Positions 1-6,478 of a stretch of DNA of 7,404 bases are shown here, piece by piece (positions within the stretch are counted from its first letter, which is position 1; the number at the start of each line of letters is the position of its first letter). The notes beneath the pieces were generated by a model that had not been told where the DNA came from, ran no database searches, and saw only the letters and a list, made by a program, of their open reading frames with translations. Both the position numbers and the translations under genes were made by a program. The stretch is from Candidatus Zhuqueibacterota bacterium (GTDB taxonomy: Bacteria; SM23-31), in NCBI GenBank assembly GCA_022562855.1, contig JADFON010000080.1, positions 1-7,404 of the forward strand. The letters are read 5' to 3'.

Positions 1-1
1 A

Positions 2-403
2 CCGATCACAAAAAATTATGACCCTGTTCCCCTCGAATATAGTGATGAACTTCTTTCAATGTGGAAAAACTTGGCGGATAATGTCCCATCACAGGCGAGA
101 AATTACGAATTGTTAAAAGAGAATGTAATGGCAGAATATGACAAGCGAAAATTCAAATCACCTGTCCAAAACATATTGGCAGACCGGAACCTCATATTCG
201 TTTTTACCTATAAATTATCCGATACCGGGCAAATATATACCGATCTTTTCGATAGTAGTACGTTGGAATATACCGGTACCGCATTATTTCCTTTTGTTCC
301 GAATCAAATACAGAATTCGTTTGCGTATAGATCAACAAAAGATGAAAATGAATTTGAGATGGTTGAAAAATACACGGTCAACCAAAAAATATATGGGAAT
401 TGA
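2..403 (+). CDS. C-terminal end of a 6-bladed beta-propeller-like protein (5' end outside the window)
   Basis: The reading frame is open from the left edge of the window, so the ATG at 59 is probably internal and about 134 C-terminal residues are present. The visible part has a polar helix-like stretch followed by two beta-blade-like repeats. One has the pattern ILADRNLIFVFTYK then a DLFDSSTLEYTG strand pair, and the last ends in MVEKYTVNQKIYG. This 'residue-D-R-N-hydrophobic-V, then D-x-F-D' layout, with a final 'Y-x-V/I-N' strand, is typical of the last blades of the 6-bladed beta-propeller (DUF4934-like) proteins that are common in Bacteroidota and relatives and usually secreted or lipid-anchored. 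Those proteins have no assigned enzymatic role that I know of. Any signal peptide lies outside the window. A generic hypothetical protein remains possible. The 192-base spacer that follows is AT-rich and shows no clear terminator hairpin. Confidence 0.55.
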   Translation, partial: PITKNYDPVPLEYSDELLSMWKNLADNVPSQARNYELLKENVMAEYDKRKFKSPVQNILADRNLIFVFTYKLSDTGQIYTDLFDSSTLEYTGTALFPFVPNQIQNSFAYRSTKDENEFEMVEKYTVNQKIYGN

Positions 404-595
404 AGTTCAAAAATATTTACGTTACCACCCCCAGTGGATTTTTTTCTTGTCTAACACGATACCTAAATAAACATTTGGTGCAAAATTACACCTGCTCATA
501 ATTGAATTTGAACTATATTGATTTGTAAACAATAGTATATGCAATTAGACACTTCTAAAAAAACAATTCAAGTAAAGCAAATATAAAGGAATATC

Positions 596-1129
596 ATGAA
601 CCCTGACAAATCAGATTCTACAGTAGCCCTGTTTGCGGAGAGGAGTTCTGAACGGGCAAAAGCAATTGAACTCACCGTAAACGGCAGAAACGTGCAGGTG
701 GAAGAAGGACGCCACCGCGTGCTATTGCAGGTATTGCGCGAAGAATTAAAATTGACAGGGACGAAATTCGGCTGCGGTGAAGGTCAATGCGGCGCATGCA
801 CAGTTTTGATAGATGGTAGAGCTGTCCGGTCCTGCATCACCCCGGTTGCCGCGGCACGCGGAAAAAAAGTGACCACGATCGAAGGACTTGCAAATAACGG
901 TATGCTCAGCCGTGTGCAACAGGCGTTTCTCGATGAGAACGCTGCGCAGTGCGGTTATTGTATTCCGGGAATGATCATGTCTGCCACCGCGTTACTTGAA
1001 AAACATCCAAACCCGGGCGCAGAACAGTTGCGCGAAGAGATGAACGGTAATGTCTGCCGGTGTAATAACTTCCTTAAAATCGAGGCGGCGATCTACAGGG
1101 CTGCCGGTCATGGAAGGGAGGGACGGTAA
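596..1129 (+). CDS. [2Fe-2S] subunit of a molybdenum hydroxylase, IorA/CoxS type
   Basis: This 177-residue protein is the electron-transfer subunit of a xanthine-oxidase-family enzyme. An N-terminal ferredoxin fold carries the plant-type cluster ligands C60, C65, C68 and C80 (CGEGQCGAC followed by a distant C). A C-terminal helical domain carries the second cluster with C119 and C122 (QCGYC) and C154 and C156 (NVCRC). All eight cysteines are intact. Relatives are usually about 150-160 residues; this one has an N-terminal extension of about 22 polar residues with no signal-peptide character. No later ATG lies before the cluster motifs, so the ATG at 596 is chosen. It is preceded by AAAGGA (585-590) at five bases. 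The stop is two bases before the next gene, which indicates translational coupling. Without its own signal it would be exported folded with the Tat-bearing large subunit, as inferred for IorAB-type enzymes. The substrate cannot be read from this subunit. Confidence 0.93.
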   Translation: MNPDKSDSTVALFAERSSERAKAIELTVNGRNVQVEEGRHRVLLQVLREELKLTGTKFGCGEGQCGACTVLIDGRAVRSCITPVAAARGKKVTTIEGLANNGMLSRVQQAFLDENAAQCGYCIPGMIMSATALLEKHPNPGAEQLREEMNGNVCRCNNFLKIEAAIYRAAGHGREGR

Positions 1130-1131
1130 TC

Positions 1132-3312
1132 ATGAAACGGATAAATGAATTTAATGAAGACCACGTAGTCGAACGGTACGAGCAGGACGAAGCGCCGCGG
1201 TATCAATTCGACCTGACGCGCAGGGGTTTTGTACAGATACTCGGCGCCGGGCTTGTTGTATCCATGTCCGGGAATAGTGCGTTAGCAAGTGGAGAACCTC
1301 TGTTAAGTCAGAACCGCAGCACGAAGATAAACGAACGTCTGCACATCGGCAGAGACGGAATTATTACTATTATGACAAGCAAAGTCGAGGTTGGACAGGG
1401 TTCACGGACGGAGATCACCCAGGCAGCCGCCGAAGAACTAAAAGTTTCCACCGATAAAATCAGACTAATAATGGCAGATACCGATCTTGTCCCGAATGAC
1501 GGCGGTACTCACGGAAGCCAGACGACACCGAGAACGATTCCCGCTGTCAGAAGCGCCTGCGCTGCCGCTGGAATACTGCTCATGGATATAGCCGCAAAGA
1601 ATTGGAACGCCGACCGGTCAAAACTGGTTTCCGGTAACGGTTTTATTTCCGAACCGTCTTCAAACCGGAGAATTTCATTCGGTGAACTGGCAGGCATGGA
1701 TGAAATAGCGAAGTCGTTTGACAATGCTCCGGGCAGTGACATTTCGGTGACGCCGGTCAATGAATGGAAAGTCATGGGTACTACGCCGTCAAGAGTGGAA
1801 GGGGAAAACATTGTTAATGGAACGTACCAGCACCCCGCAGATATTCTTCGTCCCGGTATGGTTTACGGTAAAGTGCTCAGACCTCCTGCTTATAATGCAA
1901 CTCTCAGGTCTGTCGATTTGGGTCCCGCCAGGGCTATGGATGGCGTTACAGCGGTTCACGATGGAAACTTTGTAGGAGTTACCGCCCCGACTTCACATCT
2001 TGCCGAACAGGCAGTAAAGGCAATCGAAAAAACCGCGCAGTGGGACACGGAACCTCACCCATCGAGTAAAGAATTATTCGGATATTTAAAAAACAACGTA
2101 TCGACCGGCGGCGGCAGGGGTTTTCGCAGAAGAGGCGGACAAAACACCGGGTCAATTGAGACCGGACTTAATGAATCGACAAAAACGGTCAAAGAATCGT
2201 ATGAAATAGCGTATATTCAGCACGTTCCGATGGAACCGAGAGCGGCTGTTGCCGAGTGGAATAACGGAAAAGTTACCGTATGGACAGGCACACAGCATCC
2301 GTTCGGCGTCAAGAATGAATTAGTAAGGGCGATGCGTGTTTCGGATGAAAATGTCCGCGTTATCGTTCCCGATACCGGAGGCGGTTTCGGTGGTAAACAC
2401 ACCGGCGAGGTCGCTATCGAGGCGGCGCGGCTTGCACGAGAGGCAGGAAAGCCCGTTTCACTCCGATGGTCGAGAGAAGAAGAATTTACATGGGCGTATT
2501 TCAGACCTGCCGGTCTTATTGAAACACGTTCCGGTATAGATGACAACGGCAATATAAAAGCATGGGAGTTTATAAATTACAACTCCGGGACTTCTGCTCT
2601 TGCCACCCCTTATGACATTCCAAATATTACAACACAATTCAGAGCATGCGATTCACCGCTTCGGGAGGGTTCATACCGGGGGCTTGCCGCCACGGCAAAC
2701 GTGTTCGCCCGTGAATCGTTGATGGACGAACTGGCGTCGGCTGCAGGCGTTAACCCGTTTGAATTTAGACTTAAACATCTCGACGACGGAAGGCTAAAAG
2801 ACGTACTCGTAAAAGCGGCAGAAGATTTTGACTGGGAAAACCGCAGCACATTAAAAAGAGAAAACCGGGGCGTCGGTCTTTCATGCGGCATCGAAAAAGG
2901 TTCATACACCGCCGCATGTGTTGAAGTCGAAGTCGACCGCAAAACCGGAACGATCCATGTACTTGACTTCCTTCAGACGTTCGAATGCGGGGCGATAATC
3001 AACCCGGATAATCTCAGCGCACAGGTGGAAGGTAGTATCGTTATGGGTCTTGGCGCGGCGCTTTGGGAAGAAATGCAGTTCGAAAACGGCAAAATTCTGA
3101 ATCCTACGCTGCGGCAGTACCGTGTACCGCGGTTTAAAGACGTTCCCCCAATCGAAGTCGTCCTTATCGACAGACCCGATCTGCCGTCCTCCGGAGCCGG
3201 TGAAACACCGATCATATCGGTGGCTCCTGCGATCGCCAATGCGGTCTTTGCGGCAACGGGAGTCAGGGTCCGGTCAATGCCGATAAAAAGCGATGACTTG
3301 AAGACCGGTTAG
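1132..3312 (+). CDS. Molybdopterin-binding catalytic subunit of a Tat-exported hydroxylase, isoquinoline 1-oxidoreductase (IorB) type
   Basis: This 726-residue protein is the catalytic partner of the upstream iron-sulfur subunit. Near the N-terminus a twin-arginine motif (TRRGFVQ, R30-R31) precedes a hydrophobic run ending near ALA (residues 50-52), indicating Tat export. The N-terminal part of the molybdenum hydroxylase fold is visible around residues 80-150 (KVEVGQGSRTEITQ and HGSQTT). Further motifs are QHVPMEP (363-369), the pterin-contact loop TGGGFGGK (415-422), EGSYRGLAATANVFARES (512-529) and GAGETP (688-693). E691 sits where the family's catalytic glutamate is found. An odd Gly/Arg-rich linker occupies about 325-337. 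The length fits IorB (about 730-780) rather than XdhB or CoxL. A purine-rich ribosome site (GGAAGGGAGGGA, 1112-1123) lies in the end of the previous gene. The gene ends in tandem TAG stops. No FAD subunit, cytochrome c or XdhC-like maturation gene is adjacent. Oxidation of an aldehyde or N-heterocycle is likely; the exact substrate is unknown. Confidence 0.92.
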   Translation: MKRINEFNEDHVVERYEQDEAPRYQFDLTRRGFVQILGAGLVVSMSGNSALASGEPLLSQNRSTKINERLHIGRDGIITIMTSKVEVGQGSRTEITQAAAEELKVSTDKIRLIMADTDLVPNDGGTHGSQTTPRTIPAVRSACAAAGILLMDIAAKNWNADRSKLVSGNGFISEPSSNRRISFGELAGMDEIAKSFDNAPGSDISVTPVNEWKVMGTTPSRVEGENIVNGTYQHPADILRPGMVYGKVLRPPAYNATLRSVDLGPARAMDGVTAVHDGNFVGVTAPTSHLAEQAVKAIEKTAQWDTEPHPSSKELFGYLKNNVSTGGGRGFRRRGGQNTGSIETGLNESTKTVKESYEIAYIQHVPMEPRAAVAEWNNGKVTVWTGTQHPFGVKNELVRAMRVSDENVRVIVPDTGGGFGGKHTGEVAIEAARLAREAGKPVSLRWSREEEFTWAYFRPAGLIETRSGIDDNGNIKAWEFINYNSGTSALATPYDIPNITTQFRACDSPLREGSYRGLAATANVFARESLMDELASAAGVNPFEFRLKHLDDGRLKDVLVKAAEDFDWENRSTLKRENRGVGLSCGIEKGSYTAACVEVEVDRKTGTIHVLDFLQTFECGAIINPDNLSAQVEGSIVMGLGAALWEEMQFENGKILNPTLRQYRVPRFKDVPPIEVVLIDRPDLPSSGAGETPIISVAPAIANAVFAATGVRVRSMPIKSDDLKTG

Positions 3313-3355
3313 TAGTCCTATTCTTAAGTGAAATTTTTAAATCAACATTATTTTT

Positions 3356-3387
3356 TTCGGTAGAGCAGGCATTTCTGCCTGCCCTAC
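3356..3387. repeat. Palindromic element with a TTCGGTAGAG left end
   Basis: A 12-bp stem with one mismatch (3360-3371 with 3376-3387, arms GTAGAGCAGGCA and TGCCTGCCCTAC) closes a TTTC loop. It lies 47 bases after the stop of the hydroxylase gene. A run of seven T sits before it on the plus strand rather than after it, so it is not a standard intrinsic terminator for either flanking gene. It shares the exact decamer TTCGGTAGAG with the structure at 5842, and its GGCAGGC core recurs in the terminator at 3487-3521. I read it as a dispersed REP-like palindrome that may also stabilise the 3' end of the mRNA. Confidence 0.55.
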
Positions 3388-3461
3388 TATTCTCTTGCTA
3401 AACTTTAAATCAGATAGCATTGAAGTCAATGAGGAGGTGATGCGAGTATTTCTATATAATC

Positions 3462-3480
3462 GAAGGTGAAGAACACCTTC
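3462..3480. other. Small perfect hairpin in the convergent spacer
   Basis: Arms GAAGGTG (3462-3468) and CACCTTC (3474-3480) pair perfectly around an AAGAA loop. It lies just left of the strong terminator and may add to transcript-end structure. No T-run follows it on the plus strand, so it would not end transcription alone. Confidence 0.35.
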
Positions 3481-3486
3481 AAGAGC

Positions 3487-3521
3487 AAAAAAAGGGCAGG
3501 CTCAATCAAGCCTGCCCTTTT
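3487..3521. terminator. Strong bidirectional intrinsic terminator between convergent genes
   Basis: A perfect 13-bp stem (3490-3502 with 3509-3521, arms AAAAGGGCAGGCT and AGCCTGCCCTTTT) closes the loop CAATCA. Read on the minus strand, the GC-rich part is followed by seven U (the A-run at 3487-3493), a classic terminator for the leftward gene that stops at 3550. Read on the plus strand, four U follow the GC-rich stem, enough for a weaker stop of the hydroxylase operon. Confidence 0.85.
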
Positions 3522-3549
3522 GATTTGAAGCCGGATTAAATATTAATAT

Positions 3550-4683
3550 CTACTTTATTATAATATAGTCGTAGTAATTCAGTTCTTCATAAGAATAGTA
3601 CTTTCCAGCGTCGAAATTCTTTACAAAGTTCTTCATATACTGCAGTCTCGTCGCCCGGTATCCGCTTGCCGACCAACGGATAAAAATCGATTTATCGGTC
3701 AGCGGAAGTTTCTTTATGTTGTTTGCCCATTGCGGAAAAACCCAGTTCCGGAACAAGTATTGTTCTACATTTGAAACATAATATGCCGATACGGTCAATT
3801 TGTGATCATTCAGATAGTCAGCGACCGCGGTCAACGCTTTCGGACCGGCGAAATCCCCGGTAAGCGGGATTATCTTGTTGTCTTCCTGCAGTTTCTTCAG
3901 GAACAGGTAATCGTCCCTGCTGTTGAATGCATTTTTTTGTTCCCCGCCAACGCTAAGCTGCATGAGTTGTCCCAACGTCGGGTGCCTGCGGCTCCACCCG
4001 CCGCTGTACGTAATGTTCAAGTTGTACATATAGAAGGTGTTCAGGACATTATTTATTTCCCTGAGATCACGGTCGTCTAATTCGAATTTGTATTTTTTGG
4101 TCAGGATGTCAACGATTTTTTGTTTATTTTCTTCATACATGTTCCGGTCCGATTCTGCACTGCGGAAATAAGCGACAATTTCATTTATATCCGATGATTT
4201 TCCAGGTCCGTCTTTGTCCAGGGGTTTTGCAAAAAGAAGCGATATCCACTCTGCCCGAGTGTCCGCAAGTTCAAATAGAATTTTATAAACAAGATGCTGC
4301 ATCTTATTCTGATGCCGGATATCGACAAAAAAGACAAGGTCGGGTTTGATGTTGGCGATATAGGTAAAGTTCTGGTTTGAAGCCACGCCGATATAGACGC
4401 CGCCTTCGATCTCCAACTTTTTCATCGGCTCGATTATGTCGAGATAGGTCCATTCGTTTGTCACCCAGTTATCGCTTCGAAAATATCCTCCGGATTCAGA
4501 CATGGAATTTACCATTTCAGAAAACTTAACCGGGGATATATCGGGTACAACCTGGGAAAAAGCGGTACTTCCAAACAAAAGTGCTAATCCGCAAAAAGTG
4601 AGGGTAAAATTCAATGAGAACCGACGAAACCCAGACCACTTTCCGGTTTTGCTGTACACCTTCACTTTTCCTATATCCGTCAT
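3550..4683 (-). CDS. Secreted protein of the LIC_10091-like family, methyltransferase-like motifs
   Basis: The 377-residue product begins with a basic n-region (KVKVYSKTGKWSGFRR), a hydrophobic stretch at about 24-40 and a likely signal peptidase I site after AFS (residues 41-43). There is no lipobox. The best conserved-looking block is residues 97-135: YIGVASNQNFTYIANIKP, then VFFVDIR, then HQN..QHLVYKILFE. From memory this pattern matches a hypothetical family annotated after Leptospira LIC_10091. The glycine-containing strand-loop followed by an acidic VDIR strand is compatible with a Rossmann or SAM-methyltransferase-like fold, and GDFAG (277-281) and SAYYVSNVEQYLF (299-311) fit the later part of such a domain. 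Enzymatic activity is not shown by the sequence. The start has a GGAG site eight bases upstream (minus strand, 4692-4695). The gene is convergent to the hydroxylase operon and divergent from the protease remnant, so it appears to be a single-gene unit. Confidence 0.75.
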   Translation of the reverse strand: MTDIGKVKVYSKTGKWSGFRRFSLNFTLTFCGLALLFGSTAFSQVVPDISPVKFSEMVNSMSESGGYFRSDNWVTNEWTYLDIIEPMKKLEIEGGVYIGVASNQNFTYIANIKPDLVFFVDIRHQNKMQHLVYKILFELADTRAEWISLLFAKPLDKDGPGKSSDINEIVAYFRSAESDRNMYEENKQKIVDILTKKYKFELDDRDLREINNVLNTFYMYNLNITYSGGWSRRHPTLGQLMQLSVGGEQKNAFNSRDDYLFLKKLQEDNKIIPLTGDFAGPKALTAVADYLNDHKLTVSAYYVSNVEQYLFRNWVFPQWANNIKKLPLTDKSIFIRWSASGYRATRLQYMKNFVKNFDAGKYYSYEELNYYDYIIIK

Positions 4684-5052
4684 ATTCTTATCTCCGTTTT
4701 AAGCTATGTATATAAAGAATTTCTTTTTAGCAGATACGGTTTCACTTATTATTTAGTTACAAAACGGGTAAATAATAATTCAATTTTTGTAGTTTTTCAC
4801 TTAATGAACCCGTCTCAATGTGATTGTTAAGAAAGCTCTTTGAGCTTGTACTTTGACTTCTATATATGTATATTATCAACCGTCAAACGTCCGAAAAATG
4901 TTACACTATTCGCTCTTAGCGTCCGTCCATACCCGGAATAATCAGCGTCCGATTTACAAAACAGGTATCCTGTCTGTTTCTTTGAAAATAAAATTATTGT
5001 TGCAAAATATCAACAATTTCTTTGAACACTATAGTTCGTAAATGAGGTCTGT
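4684..5052. other. Divergent intergenic region with promoter-like boxes
   Basis: This 369-base AT-rich spacer must hold the promoters of both flanking genes. On the plus strand a box-rich stretch at 4840-4876 contains TTGAGC (4840-4845), TTGACT (4853-4858), TATATA (4861-4866) and TATTAT (4871-4876). No pair has ideal spacing (TTGAGC to TATATA is 15 bases), so the true promoter is not resolved. A perfect small dyad, AAGCTC-TTT-GAGCTT (4833-4847), overlaps the first box and could be an operator. The 62-codon frame at 4853-5041 has no protein-like features and no ribosome site, and I do not call it a gene. GAGG at 5044-5047 is the ribosome site of the gene starting at 5053. Confidence 0.4.
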
Positions 5053-5673
5053 ATGAATATATTTATGGTTATTATCCTTTCGGCTTTGATAGCAGACTAT
5101 GTAATAAAAATAACGACTGAACTGCTCAACCTGAAGGCTCTCGATGAAAAACTTCCGTCAGAATTTGAGGATGTTTATGACGCGGAGCGGTACAAAAAAT
5201 CCCAGGAATACGCCCGGGTCAACACGCGGTTCGGCTTTGTAACATCGACCTGGGGTCTTGCGGTAGTTCTCGTTTTCTGGTTTGCAGGCGGATTTAACTG
5301 GCTTGACCAGGTTGTCCGGGGCTTGGTGAGCAATTCAATCTGGGCAGGATTACTGTTTGCAGGAATGCTTGTGATAGCAAAAACAATAATTTCAATGCCG
5401 TTCAAGATATACAGGACGTTTGTTATCGAGGAGAGGTTTGGTTTTAACAAGACTACCCCCGCAACTTTTATAATGGATTTTATTAAAGGTCTCTTTCTCG
5501 GCGCGGTTATCGGGGGTATCCTGTTCGCCGGAGTTCTCTTGTTTTTCGAGTATACCGGATCGATGGCGTGGCTTTATTGCTGGGTTGCGACAACGGTTTT
5601 TACAATATTCAAACATTCTCGACAAGTCGGGGTAAACTGTTTTTCAGTGCGACATCCGTCTTTGCTCAAGTAA
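5053..5673 (+). pseudogene. Truncated M48-family (Ste24/CaaX protease-like) membrane peptidase, N-terminal domain only
   Basis: Residues 1-186 look like the N-terminal membrane domain of Ste24-type M48 peptidases. There is a first membrane helix (1-20), a charged segment with AERYKKSQEYARVNTRFG (45-61), further helices at about 62-80, 95-115, 143-165 and 168-186, and the signature FVIEERFGFNKTTPATFIMDFIKG (123-146). Family members are about 400-420 residues and carry zinc ligands HExxH plus a downstream glutamate in the second half. Here the frame leaves the family after VFTIF (base 5610), where relatives continue with a segment like MQFIAPTWI. It then adds a 20-residue unrelated tail and stops. 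No HExxH is present in any frame downstream, so the product cannot be an active protease. GAGG at five bases supports the start. Loss may be a deletion, rearrangement or assembly join at 5610. A functional short membrane protein is less likely. Confidence 0.8.
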
Positions 5674-5765
5674 TGAGCTTCGCCGGACAGGTTTGTGTAA
5701 TTACTATGTTTTGTTTAAAAAATTAAGTTGCTATTTTAGGTTAGTAGTATTAAGAAACAATTTTA

Positions 5766-5785
5766 TCCGCCAAAAAGAAGGCGGA
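5766..5785. repeat. Short hairpin TCCGCC-N8-GGCGGA
   Basis: Perfect 6-bp arms (5766-5771 and 5780-5785) flank an A-rich eight-base loop. It lacks a following T-run on the plus strand. It could be a small dispersed palindrome or a weak mRNA 3'-end structure for whatever gene originally stood upstream. Confidence 0.5.
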
Positions 5786-5841
5786 CAAGTAAATAAAAAG
5801 TAGTTGTAACTATTCGGTATTTCTATGATGGGTCGTCAGAC

Positions 5842-5910
5842 TTCGGTAGAGTCGTCCGGACTCTAACGAGCTGCCGGTTAGCTGCAACATCGTTAGGCTG
5901 CCTGGACGGT
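5842..5910. repeat. Compound inverted repeat with attC-like core boxes
   Basis: The stretch starts with TTCGGTAGAG, the same decamer as at 3356. A perfect 7-bp hairpin TAGAGTC-GTCCG-GACTCTA spans 5847-5865. An alternative larger fold pairs CTAACGA (5863-5869) with TCGTTAG (5890-5896), and outside it 5851-5859 with 5902-5910 using some G-U pairs. The two folds exclude each other. The pair CTCTAAC (5861-5867) and GTTAGGC (5893-5899) resembles integron attC outer boxes (RYYYAAC and GTTRRRY), the second exactly and the first with one mismatch. The 39-base span is shorter than normal attC sites (about 57 bases or more) and no integrase is present, so a REP-like palindrome is the safer reading. Confidence 0.5.
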
Positions 5911-6085
5911 CGTACATTTTGTCAAGAATAGAAAACGTTCTTTGGTAACTACGAATCTGTCTGTACTCATCTTCTATTTTATTTGGTTCGTATGATGACT
6001 ATGCCAATTCATCGCGTCTCGGCTGTTCATTGAAATCCGGGGAACTACCGGCAATTCTCCAAAAAAAGAAAAAAGTGAGGAAGAA

Positions 6086-6478
6086 ATGAAGACGTGTTGT
6101 TTTTTAACTTTGCTTGTGATTTTGAATACAATCTTGGTCGCTCAGCGACTGGTGGGGCGCGAAATCATCATCAACCCGATGTTTACTGAGCTGCCTTCGG
6201 ACCAACGTGATTCATTGCGTTGGATGTCTTCCGTATCCGCGTGGGGTGGTTTTGGATATTACGCTATGGGTGATCGAGAGCACGCATGGTACCAGAAACT
6301 TGGCGTCTTGATCGAATTATTCAGGAATGGTGAAGAGTCCAATTTCTTTTTCGAGAGTAATATTGAGTTTATCGCCAGGACCGATGCGGTACTCCTGCAG
6401 GGTTTGGCTGTCCGCGGCGGAAGGCGCCATGAGGACAACAAACAACAGGAGGGTGGCCAGTCCAGATCGTATAAATAA
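6086..6478 (+). pseudogene. N-terminal fragment of a secreted/outer-membrane protein fused to antisense sequence
   Basis: GAGG at five bases supports the ATG at 6086. Residues 1-19 form a signal peptide (MKTCC then a leucine-rich core, ending near LVA). Residues 20-97 look like genuine coding sequence, with IIINPMFTELPSDQRDSLRWMSSVSAWGGFGYYAMGD and WYQKLGVLIELFR. They suggest a periplasmic or outer-membrane protein of the kind found in Ignavibacteria-like genomes, for which I cannot name a function. From about residue 98 (base 6377) the frame reads the reverse complement of an exopolysaccharide export gene, giving a low-complexity polar tail (GGRRHEDNKQQEGGQSRSYK) with no protein-like character. 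The annotated stop at 6478 is therefore an accident of the join. The full protein was probably much longer; a real 130-residue protein is unlikely. Confidence 0.65.

Larger units (their letters stand above)
5674..6085. other. Non-coding or remnant region with hairpin elements
   Basis: No credible gene is visible in these 412 bases on either strand. Frames are short and the sequence is AT-rich apart from a GC-richer patch at about 5830-5915. In the plus frame starting at 5613, 34 codons (ending FAQVMSFAGQVCVITMFCLKN) run to a stop near 5717. They may be a remnant tail but match nothing I recognise. Two inverted-repeat elements are listed separately. The last 30 bases are purine-rich (A-run 6061-6075) and lead into GAGG at 6077-6080, the ribosome site of the next gene. 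The promoter of that gene should also lie here but I could not identify it. Confidence 0.5.

Noticed and set aside
138-470. Overlapping plus-strand frame across the propeller gene end
   Set aside because: It is a shadow of the propeller frame, with no start signal and no protein-like pattern.
508-538. Promoter candidate TTGAAC-N19-TAGTAT upstream of the hydroxylase operon
   Set aside because: The -10 box matches only 4 of 6 positions and the spacing is long in an AT-rich spacer, where such matches are common. Not strong enough to list.
1509-3239. Several long antisense frames across the hydroxylase large subunit
   Set aside because: Long antisense frames are expected opposite a conserved gene of this composition; none has domain signatures or ribosome sites.
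3431-3469. Strong GAGGAGG ribosome-site-like sequence followed by a 9-residue frame (MRVFLYNRR), then a hairpin and a terminator, resembling a leader peptide with attenuator
   Set aside because: There is no plus-strand gene downstream to regulate; the next gene points the other way and ends at 3550. The spacing from the ribosome site to ATG is only two bases.
4853-5041. 62-codon open frame in the divergent spacer
   Set aside because: No ribosome site, no recognisable motif, AT-rich composition, and it overlaps the promoter-like boxes.
5608-5720. Possible frameshift continuation of the M48 protease in another plus frame
   Set aside because: The other frames (for example TFSTSRGKLFFSATSVFAQVMSFAGQ) do not resemble the expected MQFIAPTWI-type continuation, and no HExxH appears, so a simple frameshift does not explain the truncation.
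5861-5899. Canonical integron attC site
   Set aside because: The span between outer boxes is 39 bases, one box has a mismatch, the inner L boxes are not clear, and no integrase or cassette array is visible. Kept only as a finding to check.
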